A DNA stretch of 64,000 nucleotides from Lineus longissimus (Eukaryota; Nemertea; Pilidiophora; Heteronemertea; Lineidae), in contig NC_088321.1 in assembly GCF_910592395.1 (NCBI RefSeq), positions 10,170,001 through 10,234,000 on the forward strand. Direction: 5' to 3'. Within the stretch, counting starts at the first letter, position 1, and each line of letters opens with the position of its first letter. Both the position numbers and the translations under genes were made by a program. Of the stretch, positions 36,561-47,068 are shown in pieces. The notes under the pieces are model-generated. The model was not told the DNA's origin. It saw only the letters and a program-made list of their open reading frames with translations, and searched no databases.

Positions 36561-37063
36561 ATACTACAATCAAGATGTACAGACCGGGGGAGCTGGCGGT
36601 ACGTACCCATAAGTCTTTGCGGTAGTCTCGCGCGTACTGGATATAACCTATCAAGCTTTTCTCCTTCAGAGAAATAGTACTGCGTTGCGCTCAACTGCCA
36701 GTTATGCATTAGTCTGGTGGACACGAGGTTGGCCTTAAACTTGCTTGAAATCGAAAATTTGGACAACACACGTGTACTACAGCGCAAACGGCAACATTCT
36801 GACATATAGAAACATGTGGTCTGATTCTATTTTTACTTGTCATTTAGTGATCACGCGTCCAACCTCGTATGCAGGGTAATGTGGCTTTCTCATTGGTCGA
36901 TCGTTAATTTTGTTCACAGCCTTATAAGGCACTTGAGCGCAACGCAGTATTTCTCTGAAGGAGAAAAGCTTGATGGGTTATATCCGGTACGCGCGAGACT
37001 ACCGCAAAGACTTATGGGTACGTACCGCCAGCTCCCCCGGTCTGTACATCTTGATTGTAGTAT
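36561..37063. repeat. Long inverted repeat (about 132-bp arms, 238-bp loop)
   Basis: Arms 36561-36694 and 36933-37063 are nearly identical reverse complements (for example CTCCCCCGGTCTGTACATC). The two arms contain the same open frame on opposite strands, a by-product of the duplication. The loop has a further short paired segment near its ends (ACGAGGTTGG and CCAACCTCGT). Confidence 0.85.
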
Positions 37064-38411
37064 TGTGACAAATCGTATCCAAGTTTTATTCAAAAATATC
37101 ATGCAAGTCATGAGATAGGCCAGAATAACTCCTCGTATCCAAGTAAACCAACATTAGGATCATGGACGTTGATATTGTTACATCACGCCATCCCCTCTGT
37201 TGAGAGATACTAGTATGCCCGCGCAGTCAACGGTAATCATTTTGTAAACAAAGATATCCATCTCTTGCAAAAATAGTTACTGACTACTGTCTTTGGCCGT
37301 GGCGTAGCCGTAGGCCTAGCGTAGGTGGTAGCCTGCCCTCGGCTCCAACAGGCTGTAACAGGTGTATCTGGCAAATGGCCTTTTGACATAAAAATCGAGG
37401 TGGGCGCACTTCTGTAGAATAACCCACGCAATTTAATACAACAGGCCTTATTTGGCTATTGTCAACATGTTCATCCTGCGCCTGCATTTTGCACAGTGTA
37501 TATGTTCCGCGCTAATTACCGATTAGCGCCATCTTAAGATTGCGCTGCGCATTCTTAGGATCGGTTAATTGCGCGGCAATCTCGAGATCGCGCAAGGGTG
37601 AGCGTGCGCTTTTTGCCGATTGCGCATTTTAGAGATGATGATACTTTTACATGTTCAGCTTTGCATTGCCATTGGTAGCTTTATTTTTCACCTAATTTTT
37701 TGCTACACCAACAGTCACATTACTGTCATGTGACTGTCTATGGGATGCTGAAAGTAAATTAATTTAATACCGGCCAAAGTTGACTGTTGAGTGGTTGATT
37801 TGTATTTTGTACCTCAGGCCATACCTCAGGCCATGGAGGTATTATTAAGATAACTGCAGGCCATGGAGGTATTATTAAGATACCTACATGCTCAGGCATT
37901 CGTTTGAGAAGGGAGACACTTAGGCCTACATGTAAGGTTTTATGTTATCTTCTCATTATAAATACTGTTTTATATTTCAGGTTATCCCCTAACACAGCTT
38001 GCTGATGGACATCCAACCTGAGAGCAATTCTTTTGAAAATTAATGATTGATCAAGTACATTTGGTTGTAATCTTGCATCCGGATTTACTTAATGAATAAA
38101 GAGATACATCTAATAACTAAGATTTTATTATACGTTTATAATTATTTTATTTATAATAACATCCCAATAGTATTTACATTTCCTTGATATATATGATTAC
38201 ACAATACAATGTTTATGATATTTACACTTACAGTCGCACAATATTGTCATGGAACATAGTTTATTCACCAATTAATGATAATTGATAATTGGTAATTGGT
38301 AATTATATGTAAATTAGCGTTCTGTCATAGTGATCATTTCACCAAAAATTATCAATGAATATTAATCATGATAATTAGTAAGTGCTAAAATTGGCTTGTG
38401 TCAAGTCAAAT

Positions 38412-38617
38412 ATGAACATATCATCATCTCAGAAGCCTAATTAGCAGTGGTAGGTAATTAATGCAGCCATGTCTTTGATAATGTGAACAGATCTCACTAT
38501 GACACTTTGACCAATATTTTATACTGACCATCATCTCAGAAGCCGCTAAGGCGGCCATGCCTTTAATAATGTGAACAGATCTCACTACGACACTTTGACC
38601 AATATTTTATACTGACC
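38412..38617. repeat. Satellite array, left part
   Basis: About two units of 88-108 bp carrying CATCATCTCAGAAGCC, AACAGATCTCACTA and TTTGACCAATATTTTATACT. The array stops at the LINE insertion and resumes at 40046. Confidence 0.85.
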
Positions 38618-40042
38618 TGTCAGCAATCTGACTTTCCTCTCAAAGGTACTTGAACGAGTGGTCGCTGCGCGCCTCAAAGCGTACATGGACATTCACGATC
38701 TCCATGACACTTTCCAGTCAGCATACAAGCAGGGTCACAGCACGGAGACTGCCCTGCTTAAGGTACAGAACGACATTCGATGCATGGTGGACGAACATGG
38801 AGCCGCGATTCTCGTTCTTCTTGATCTTAGTGCCGCGTTTGACACAGTTGACCACGAGATTCTCCTTGGTAGATTGGGTGATTTGTTGGGTGTATCTGGC
38901 ACTGCCCTTGCATGGGTCCGCTCATACCTGACATGCCGTAGTCAGCGTGTGGTAATAAACGGGAACCTATCGACTGCGAAACCACTTTGCTTTGGTGTCC
39001 CTCAAGGATCGGTCCTTGGACCGATTCTTTTCCTCGTTTACATTCTACCACTCGGAGAACTGCTTAGAGGATGTGACATTCAAAGGCATGGATTTGCGGA
39101 TGACACACAGGTCTACAGGGCCATTACTGCCTTGCGCGACAGATCTGCTATCCCTCATCAGGTGAAGGAGCTGAGTGAGAAACTGGCAATCATTCACCAG
39201 TGGCTTGCCGATAACAAGCTGAAAGGAAATCCAGATAAGACTGAAGTCCTCCTGTTTGGCACCCCGCAGTCGCTCAGGTCACTGGACATGCATTCAATCG
39301 ATGTCGCGGGAACTGGGATTAGTGTGTCGAATGTTCCTATTAGGAATCTAGGTGTGCTTTTTGACTCATCCCTCTCTATGGACGCCCATGTGAGCAACAT
39401 CGTCCGTGTGTGTTCTTATCACCTGCGCAACATTGGCAGAGTAAGAAAAGAGTTGACTGATGAAGCTGCTGGGTGCCTGACTCGGGCGATGGTCCTTTCT
39501 CGCCTCGACTACTGTAATAGCAGCCTTGCTGGCTGCAGTCAGTCATCCGTGGCCAGACTTCAACTTGTCCAAAACCGTGCAGCCAGACTTGTTACCAGAA
39601 CTAGGCGCTCTGATCACATCACGCCTGTCCTGAAGGAATTGCACTGGCTGCCGGTGGAGCAAAGAATGATTTACAAGTTGTTGGTCCTGGTCTACGGAGC
39701 GATACATGGCACAGCCCCCGGGTACCTTTGCAGCCTCATCACTCCCTACGTGCCAACCCGGCCACTAAGATCAGGGTCGCAGGACATTATAACTCAGCCA
39801 ACATATAGACTCAAAACGTTTGGTGGGAGAGCATTCGAGATTCTTGCTCCCCAAATGTGGAACACTTTGGACGCCACACTGCGACAAGAGACCTCATTGG
39901 CCACATTCAAAAGTTCTCTAAAGACATTTCTATTTCGAGACTATTTCGGGGTGTGATTCAAACTAGGTGGGGAGCGCCACAGAACATTGCGACAGTGATA
40001 TGGGGCGCTATAGAAATGCTAATTCTATCTATCTATCTATCT
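38618..40042 (+). mobile_element. 5'-truncated non-LTR retrotransposon (CR1/L2-like)
   Basis: The element interrupts the satellite exactly: the unit breaks after CTGACC at 38617 and resumes with ATCATCTCAG at 40046. It lacks the endonuclease and 5' half, has a complete reverse-transcriptase-to-stop frame, and ends in a TCTA microsatellite (40025-40042), as CR1/L2-type elements often do. Only ACC is duplicated at the borders, so target duplication is minimal. Confidence 0.85.
38619..39956 (+). CDS. Reverse transcriptase, C-terminal part of LINE ORF2
   Basis: A 445-residue open frame enters from the truncation point (VSNLTFLSKVLERVV, no start codon of its own) and runs without interruption to a stop. 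RT motifs are clear: DLSAAFDTVDHE near residue 69 (first catalytic Asp), GVPQGSVLGPILF near 125, and FADD at about 159-162 with Phe where many relatives have Tyr, then NPDKTEVLLFG. The C-terminal region ends FKSSLKTFLFRDYFGV. It matches the CR1/L2/Rex branch of the Jockey group; the clade is not certain. The intact frame suggests recent insertion, though the truncated copy cannot move alone. Confidence 0.9.
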   Translation, partial: VSNLTFLSKVLERVVAARLKAYMDIHDLHDTFQSAYKQGHSTETALLKVQNDIRCMVDEHGAAILVLLDLSAAFDTVDHEILLGRLGDLLGVSGTALAWVRSYLTCRSQRVVINGNLSTAKPLCFGVPQGSVLGPILFLVYILPLGELLRGCDIQRHGFADDTQVYRAITALRDRSAIPHQVKELSEKLAIIHQWLADNKLKGNPDKTEVLLFGTPQSLRSLDMHSIDVAGTGISVSNVPIRNLGVLFDSSLSMDAHVSNIVRVCSYHLRNIGRVRKELTDEAAGCLTRAMVLSRLDYCNSSLAGCSQSSVARLQLVQNRAARLVTRTRRSDHITPVLKELHWLPVEQRMIYKLLVLVYGAIHGTAPGYLCSLITPYVPTRPLRSGSQDIITQPTYRLKTFGGRAFEILAPQMWNTLDATLRQETSLATFKSSLKTFLFRDYFGV

Positions 40043-40045
40043 ACC

Positions 40046-40488
40046 ATCATCTCAGAAGCCGCTAAGGCGGCCATGCCTTTAATAATGTGAACAGATCTCA
40101 CTATGACACTTTGACCAATATTTACTGACCATCATCTCAGAAGCCTAATTAGCAGTGGTAATTAATGCGGCCATGCCTTTGATAATGTGAACAGATCTCA
40201 CTATGACACTTTGACCAATATTTTATACTGACCATCATCTCAGAAGCCGCTAAGGCGGCCATGCCTTTAATAATGTGAACAGATCTCACTACGACACTTT
40301 GACCAATATTTTATACTGACCATCATCTCAGAAGCCGCTAAGGCGGCCATGCCTTTAATAATGTGAACAGATCTCACTATGACACTTTGACCAATATTTA
40401 CTGACCATCATCTCAGAAGCCTAATTAGCAGTGGTAATTAATGCGGCCATGCCTTTGATAATGTGAACAGATCTTACTATGACACTTT
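40046..40488. repeat. Satellite array, right part
   Basis: About five units follow the LINE. Two unit types alternate: one with GCCGCTAAGGCGGC (a small hairpin), one with CCTAATTAGCAGTGG. They share all other words with 38412-38617. Confidence 0.85.
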
Positions 40489-41534
40489 TTGACGAATATG
40501 ATATGACTTACTCTCCACAAGGGACGACATTTTCTTTGTCACCAAAGGTGGGATTATAGTCTAATGAATAACGTAGGGGACAACATTTTCTTTCGCACTA
40601 AGTGTCCTTTATTCACATTGATGATTATGAACGGCCCCTTACCCCGATGTATTGTTTTTGAGTGTTTCTGTTTTTGAGTGTTTCCCCTCATTGTTTGGGA
40701 ACGCTCAAAAATAGATTGACGAGTTTTTCTGTGTATCCCTCCTATTGAAAAGTCATGGTCTCTCTAGCTGCCTATTGTTTGGAAACACTGAAACATGGGG
40801 AACAACCACAGATGTTACACCGGCCCTTACCATAAATCTAACAATCCCTGAACAATCATTGAACAATAGAACGAATTCTACTACTATAGTTTTACCTGTT
40901 GTTGTGGGACAAGGGAGACTAGTGTCTCGTGACAGTAGTACGTAGGGGACACCATTTTCTTTCACACCAAGTTTCCCGTCCTCGTTTTCTTGTAACATTG
41001 CAGAAGTTGATGGGACTTTTCACAAAATTCAAGCCCATGATCCGTGCGGAAGATTATTGTTGGAATGGCAACCCATAGTTCATATATTTCATCATAATTT
41101 ATGCAGTCTGATGTTGCAAATTCTCGGAGAGAACACAATAAGTCAGTTATATTATTTGCAGGACAATCATTCATCATTCGTTCATTGGCTCGCAAGACCC
41201 CCCAACTCCCTTGCGCGATCTCGAGATTGCCGCGCAATTATAGGATCCTAAGAATGCGCAGCGCAATCTTAAGATAGCGCAGATCGGTAAAATGCGCGGA
41301 ACATATACATGCATGCATGTACACAATTAATAGGGGGCCTAATGCATGAATTTATTGCAGGCTGCTCAAAACCATAACCGCAACCCATCTGACGCTCCAA
41401 AAGATAGTTCGAATAAATAATCAGGGTCTCAAAATACCAACCATTTGTTTCTTATCCTGTAAAGACGAATTAAGCTCCAAATTCTAAGCTTAGATGCGTC
41501 AAAAAGTGATAAAATTCGACAAAAACTAAACACG

Positions 41535-41625
41535 AACCGTTTGAAGCAGCCGCCATTTTTAGCTATCCCAGAATGCACCTGTCCCTATTTTGGCAAGATG
41601 GCGACTATGCCAAAAGAATTATAGT
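41535..41625 (+). promoter_or_regulatory. Promoter-like motif cluster, low confidence
   Basis: A short stretch holds GCCGCCATTTTT (YY1-like on the minus strand), TCCCAGAATGCA (resembling the ZNF143/Staf core) and AAGATGGCGAC. The combination is common in animal housekeeping promoters. No exon downstream can be supported. Confidence 0.25.
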
Positions 41626-41863
41626 TCAGTCTTCTTCTGAGAAAAATGCCGGTATTTCAGCAACAGAAACTGCTTTTTCAAATCAGAGTACGTCATCACT
41701 TATATATATTTATGAAGTATACACAGAACTTCAGACACTGATTGATATGGTGTGGTTTTACGGTGTGCATATGTTTTTGTTAAGGAAGCCAACCCCACCC
41801 TCCCCTCCCCAGTCCCTGCATCACTGCCATCAGTCATCGTCAGTGCATGCCTGGGGGTCATAC

Positions 41864-43222
41864 TAATATGAGGAAGGCCCAGGCCTTGATAGGGAGCTCT
41901 TCGTTAATAGGGCTGGTGAGCGAGAAGACTCGGTGGGGGGGGGCTATATAGTTAGGATGATGCCATCATGGCAGTTTACCGAAGAAGCAGTTGGCTAGCA
42001 CACAATGTCAATGATTGATGGCGAGTAGTTGGTGGGTGGGAGAGGGGGGGATATAGTTAGGATGATGCCATCATGGCAGTTGACCCAATAGACGCTGTCG
42101 CAGTATAGAAAATAAGTGGGGAGAATGTGGGAAACTAAACACAACAGGAGAAGGATAGGTATTTTTGCCCGGAGATAAGCATAATGATCCCAAGACCCAA
42201 GTGTAATTAAGATTTATATTCTAATTCAAAAAGACCAACGTCGCCTAGACATACAGTCATGCATAGACTGATGTAGCACAATGCATGAGACACCCTGTAT
42301 AACGCAAATTTGAAAAAAAATCACCTCTATGCCTTATAACTTCAAGATTAACACCTGATCACTTGGTCAAACTTGGTCAGATGTATTCTACAATACAAGA
42401 GACATGCTATTCAGAAATGTATTGGTTTGTGTGAGAGTAACGTACTGCCAAGTCTACAGCCGCTGGAACAGGGGTATGCATGAAATGACGTCGCGTCATT
42501 TTTGGAGGCAGGAAGGCCTGGCCTCCGCACCGGCTTGTGAGACCTGAGGGTAGCGCGTGCGTTTGAGTTAAGTGCGCATGCGCTTTCTACGGAAAATTAA
42601 AATGGCCAGTGTTGTGGACGAGTGGTTTCAGGTTTCACGGTAGGATTTTGACATGGAAACGGGGAAATAGACATTGAGACCAATGTACTTTCAAGATTAT
42701 TGCATTATTAATGGAACCAGACCGTTGACATATTGTCACACCCCATGATATTGACGAAATCGTCGTCGAAACGGGTAGCCCCGGACCGATCATGTTGGTG
42801 CGCTTGAAACTACGGAAAAGTTAGCAGACGGAAAATCTTTTGCGGAATTTTGCCAGTTCAAAGCACGATTTCGTCGCGGAAAGAGAAAAGTAATCTCTGG
42901 CAGCGATGCAGCTTGTTGTTTAATGCATTTCGATTCGCCCCAGGGTATCGTTACACTTTGATTCGGCCCTGTTTTGACGAAATCTTCAACCGAACAGCGG
43001 CTTCTCTGCGTAAACATCGTAGCGTCCCGCTGAATTGTTTGGAAAAAGAAAATCTCTCCCCAGGTAAATTGCTGTGCATTAGCGTATACGATTCGCGTGC
43101 AAAAATGTCACCTGGGTGCAGAGGTTTTCTGGTTCCGGTCAACCGGGTCAAGTTTTTTTCGTTGACGGTATACACACACACATTCGACCCTTAACCATAA
43201 AGCTCGCTTAAGAGCTCCCTAT
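41864..43222 (+). repeat. Duplicated 1.36-kb unit, copy 1
   Basis: This unit and 43379-45484 are almost identical after removing a 720-bp insertion and a 20-bp insertion from the second. Both end AAGAGCTCCCTAT, and 24 bp inside the left border is its inverse ATAGGGAGCTCTT, so the unit may be a DNA transposon. It includes a promoter-like block and a short open reading frame start, listed separately. A longer frame at 42850-43194 has no recognisable domain. Confidence 0.85.
42486..42631 (+). promoter_or_regulatory. Promoter-like block with possible first exon, copy 1
   Basis: In order: TGACGTCGCGTCA (42486-42498, paired ATF/CRE halves), TGCGCATGCGCT (42573-42584, NRF1-like), then AAAATGGCC with an ATG at 42602. 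Ten codons (MASVVDEWFQ) run to CAG followed by GTTTCA, a weak donor. The order resembles an animal housekeeping promoter with a YY1-type start. Whether it is transcribed is unknown. Confidence 0.4.
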
Positions 43223-43459
43223 AAAACAACTGCACCAGGTTTGAAGCATATATATTTAAAGTCATCAAAATAAAATATAATGTTCTTAAACGAATTAAGC
43301 AGGCCATTTTGCTGATGCCTTTAGCTTGGATAAGTCACTAATCGTGGTAAGGCCAGCCAAGGGAACCCACAAACATAGTAATATGAGGAAGGCTCAGGCC
43401 TTGATAGGGAGCTCTTCGTTAATAGGGCTGGTGAGCGAGAAGACTCAGTGGGGGGGGGG

Positions 43460-44179
43460 CACGGCCGTTAGCTAGGTAATTTTTACTTGTGGAGAAATCC
43501 CTCGGTCTTGTTACTATGAATAGCCTGCCGACCACCGCGCCAACGGCGGGTTGAGTAACCAAAGTGGCTTGGTATATAATAAGGAATACGACCAAGAGAC
43601 CCGGGCTCGCGATTTTCAAAGTTTGTCAAGCAAATCTCCTGCTACACCATCGACGAGCCGTGTAGTTGGTTCCACATTGTAGCATACACCACCAAGATGA
43701 GAAATTACCATATAATTTTCCCTTTTCATCATTCTGTTTACGTTTATAAAGACTTGCTAGTTTCTATTCTTGGTTCATAAGAGTCCCTCGATATGGGTTC
43801 TTCGTTACCATGTACGAATTCTTGGCATATGAACCGATCTTACCTGTTTTAAACTGATTTTCCGGCGAAATATCGAAGAAACTCGCACGGGATTTGGCGC
43901 ATCAGCAAATTTCTCCGCCAGTTGACGAAGTACCCAAAAATTGATTACGCAGTAACCATTCCTGGCACATGACCTAATTATTATTCACTTCCGATTTGGG
44001 TCCCTCCCTTTTATTATCATAATCGACGCGTTCAAAGTTGGTCAAGGGAAATTACTTCATAAATCATGCAAATTACCACGAAGGCGTCATGTTTGCAGAT
44101 CAACCAATCAGATCGGAGATTCCACAGGAGTCATGTGATCAAATAAATTGTTAAGGCACATTGTTGTCTAACGGCCGTG
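43460..44179. mobile_element. 720-bp non-autonomous DNA transposon in duplicated unit
   Basis: It begins CACGGCCGTTAG and ends CTAACGGCCGTG, and is absent from the otherwise identical first copy of the host unit. It sits in a G run; counting G's against copy 1 (about 17 versus 9) implies a duplication of about 8 bp, as hAT-type transposases make. No frame of note inside. Confidence 0.85.
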
Positions 44180-44727
44180 GGGGGGGTTATATAGTTAGGA
44201 TGATGCCATCATGGCAGTTTACCGAAGAAGCAGTTGGCTAGCACACAATGTCAATGATTGATGGCGAGTAGTTGGTGGGTGGGAGAGGGGGGATATAGTT
44301 AGGATGATGCCATCATGGCAGTTGACCCAATAGACGCTGTCGCAGTATAGAAAATAAGTGGGGAGAATGTGGGAAACTAAACACAACAGGAGAAGGATAG
44401 GTATTTTTGCCCGGAGATAAGCATAATGATCCCAAGACCCAAGTGTAATTAAGATTTATATTCTAATTCAAAAAGACCAACGTCGCCTAGACATACAGTC
44501 ATGCATAGACTGATGTAGCACAATGCATGAGACACCCTGTATAACGCAAATTTGAAAAAATTTCACCTCTATGCCTTATAACTTCAAGATTAACACCTGA
44601 TCACTTGGTCAAACTTGGTCAGATGTATTCTACAATACAAGAGACATGCTATTCAGAAATGTATTGGTTTGTGTGAGAGTAATGTACTGCCAAGTCTACA
44701 GCCGCTGGAACAGGGGTATGCATGAAA

Positions 44728-44873
44728 TGACGTCGCGTCATTTTTGGAGGCAGGTAAGCCTGGCCTCCGCACCGGCTTGTGAGACCTGAGGGTAGCGCGT
44801 GCGTTTGAGTTAAGTGCGCATGCGCTTTCTACGGAAAATTAAAATGGCCAGTGTTGTGGACGAGTGGTTTCAG
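44728..44873 (+). promoter_or_regulatory. Promoter-like block with possible first exon, copy 2
   Basis: Base-for-base repeat of the block at 42486-42631: CRE pair at 44728-44740, NRF1-like site at 44815-44826, ATG at 44844. Confidence 0.4.
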
Positions 44874-45484
44874 GTTTCACGGTAGGATTTTGACATGGAA
44901 ACGGGGAAATAGACATTGAGACCAATGTACTTTCAAGATTATTGCATTATTAATGGAACCAGACCGTTGACATATTGTCACACCCCATGATATTGACGAA
45001 ATCGTCGTCGAAACGGGCAGCCCCGGACCGATCATGTTGGTGCGCTTGAAACTACGGAAAAGTTAGCATACGGAAAATCTTTTGCGGAATTTTGCCAGTT
45101 CAAAGCACGATTTCGTCGCGGAAAGAGAAAAATAATCTCTGGCAGCGATGCAGCTTGTTGTTTAATGCATTTCGATTCGCCCCAGGGTATCGTTACACTT
45201 TGATTCGGCCCTGTTTTGACGAAATCTTCAACCGAACAGCGGCTTCTCTGCGTAAACATCGTAGCGTCCCGCTGAATTGTTTGGAAAAAGAAAATCTCTC
45301 CCCAGGTAAATTGCTGTGCATTAGCGTATGATACTAGGAGTAATAGTATACGATTCACGTGCAAAAATGTCACCTGGGTGCAGAGGTTTTCTGGTTCCGG
45401 TCAACCGGGTCAAGTTTTTTTCGTTGACGGTATACACACACACATTCGACCCTTAAACATAAAGCTCGCTTAAGAGCTCCCTAT

Positions 45485-46485
45485 TAACCCCATCGAGCTC
45501 GATTGGGCTAATCGGGGGCTAATTTAGACCCGTGTTCAACACGGGTTTTTTGATAGGTGGAATCTGAATAGACACGGCAATTGCAAGTTCTAAGATCCGG
45601 CGACAGATGGCGCGGTGTAGTTGCCTCGGTATTGCGCATGCGAAATTCCCCTCCAACGGGAAAGAAACACTGGAGAGCTCCCTACCTACAGCGCACCTGT
45701 CGCCGGGGCTATTAACCATTATCTAACACCACTGATAGGTGTAAGTGCGCCCCGGGTTTTTTGACACTCGGCGAAGACACGGGTCTTAAAAAAACGCGGG
45801 GTTGTATGATAGGTGGAACTACGAGTACGACTATTATTACTGACTTCACAGACCATAGTTTGTTCGTTGTCCACTAGGGTGCAGAAATTCGGTGTTTGTT
45901 TACGATTATGATTATGATTTTGCTTATGAAACACTGCTAAATAGAACCAGTTAAATCGTTAAAAAGGTGTTGATTGTTCAGGCTTAGAAACAAGACAAAA
46001 TTGAATTCCTAGTCATGATTAAGGTTTGTGTTCACTTGAAATTTTATATCGGTGGTGGTTAAAAAATTTTAATTAATTCAATAATTGAATAATTAGGGCC
46101 TACAGCCAACCAAGGGCAATCAAATATGCGACTTCGAGGGCGAGGAGCTACCTGGTGACAAGTGTGCGAGATGGTTGGTGACGAGATTAGTAACTACCCC
46201 GCAAAATCAGCACCATTTTGAAATCAGAAGTGCGACAAGAAAAATCCTTTCTTGGTATATAATGGATTTGATTGACCAAATAAGGAAAATATTTCCCCAC
46301 GTGCATAGCTTACGTGCCCCGTCCTAAAGGGGGGCGTATAAATGTACCACTACAAGCGTCCACCACCCAGTCGGTGGCCATGTTGGATTTGAATTGGAGG
46401 AAATGATCTCGAGTATGAGTTCTACAGGAGCCTTGTGATTTTAGACAACATCTCCCTTATCTTACACCCAAATGTCATGAAATTT
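45485..46485. other. Intergenic, small hairpins only
   Basis: I see a stem CCCGTGTTCAACACGGG followed by six T near 45530, and a related GGGTTTTTTGACAC word near 45755. No exon is supported. Confidence 0.35.
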
Positions 46486-46990
46486 TCAGGGAATGTGCTT
46501 TATGTTTTATTGAGGCCAAAACAAAAAGAGGTAATCTCGCTTATTCGTGACTTGTTTTCGATAATATTTTATGGTAGGTACTCCAAGCAATGATACATCA
46601 CATGTCATTCTGACTTTGGTTCGACCTATACATGTAGAATGTTTCTTAATCAGGATGAATTCCTAACCACCAAATTTCTATGCGGTGAGTACAATGGCCC
46701 CTGGCCGTTTCATGAGAGACTTGTTTTCGATGATATTTTTATGGTAGGTTCTCCTAGCAAGGATATATCCTACGAATTTTTGATTTGACCTAATTTTCAA
46801 GGTCACAGTGCTCAAATGTGTCAAATGCTTTAAATTGACTGTTTGAGTGTAACTATGGCGTGTTTCTTAACCGCCAAAACTGTGAAGTTGAAATTTGGTA
46901 CACATGACTCCCTCTTGTCATGTTACCTCTGACACCAAATTTCGGTTCGATCTGATTCTTGACATGGCCACCAGAGGGAAACCTGTATTT
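46486..46990 (-). repeat. Dispersed modular repeat, copies F and G
   Basis: Two partial copies abut in inverted orientation. The first ends at the family head (CGGTGAGTACAATGGCCCC near 46685-46705); the second has one module with TGGCCACCAGAGGGA at 46965-46979. Confidence 0.8.
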
Positions 46991-47068
46991 TTTTTATTTG
47001 ACCAACTTTTGAAGAGGTCAAAGTTCGCTGTCGGCATCGCCGTGAGGTAGCGGCACATTTCGTCAATT

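Larger units (their letters stand above)
34607..37424. mobile_element. Possible composite element bounded by 36-bp inverted repeats
   Basis: GGTTATTCTACAGAAGTGC and the following 17 bases at 34607-34642 recur inverted at 37389-37424 with one mismatch. Between them lie two hAT-like fragments (34818, 35111) and a long hairpin (36561-37063). No duplication of the target was found and no transposase is visible, so the whole may be one element or two unrelated insertions. Confidence 0.4.
37497..41309. mobile_element. 3.8-kb element with about 110-bp inverted ends holding a satellite array
   Basis: The left end begins TGTATATGTTCCGCGC and continues through CTTAAGATTGCGCTGCGC and GGCAATCTCGAGATCGCGCA to about 37610; the same blocks recur inverted at 41205-41309. 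The ends are rich in short palindromes (GCGC, CTTAAG, CTCGAG). Inside are a tandem array split by a LINE and A+T-rich unique sequence. No transposase frame and no clear target duplication are seen. Confidence 0.65.
43379..45484 (+). repeat. Duplicated unit, copy 2, with insertions
   Basis: This is a second copy of 41864-43222, in the same orientation 156 bp downstream, differing at very few bases outside two insertions: 43460-44179 and a 20-bp stretch near 45330. The near identity points to recent duplication. Confidence 0.85.

Noticed and set aside
36521-37118. Two predicted proteins sharing a 38-residue segment on opposite strands
   Set aside because: They are the two arms of one inverted repeat read in both directions; no start context, domain or splice signals support coding.
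42850-43194. 114-codon frame in the duplicated unit, repeated at 45092-45331
   Set aside because: The copies diverge in frame at a 20-bp insertion and no family is recognised; it may overlap a real exon in another frame but cannot be supported.
45515-45552. Rho-independent terminator (CCCGTGTTCAACACGGG plus T run)
   Set aside because: Such terminators are bacterial; the surrounding sequence is a eukaryotic intergenic region, so the stem is only an inverted repeat.
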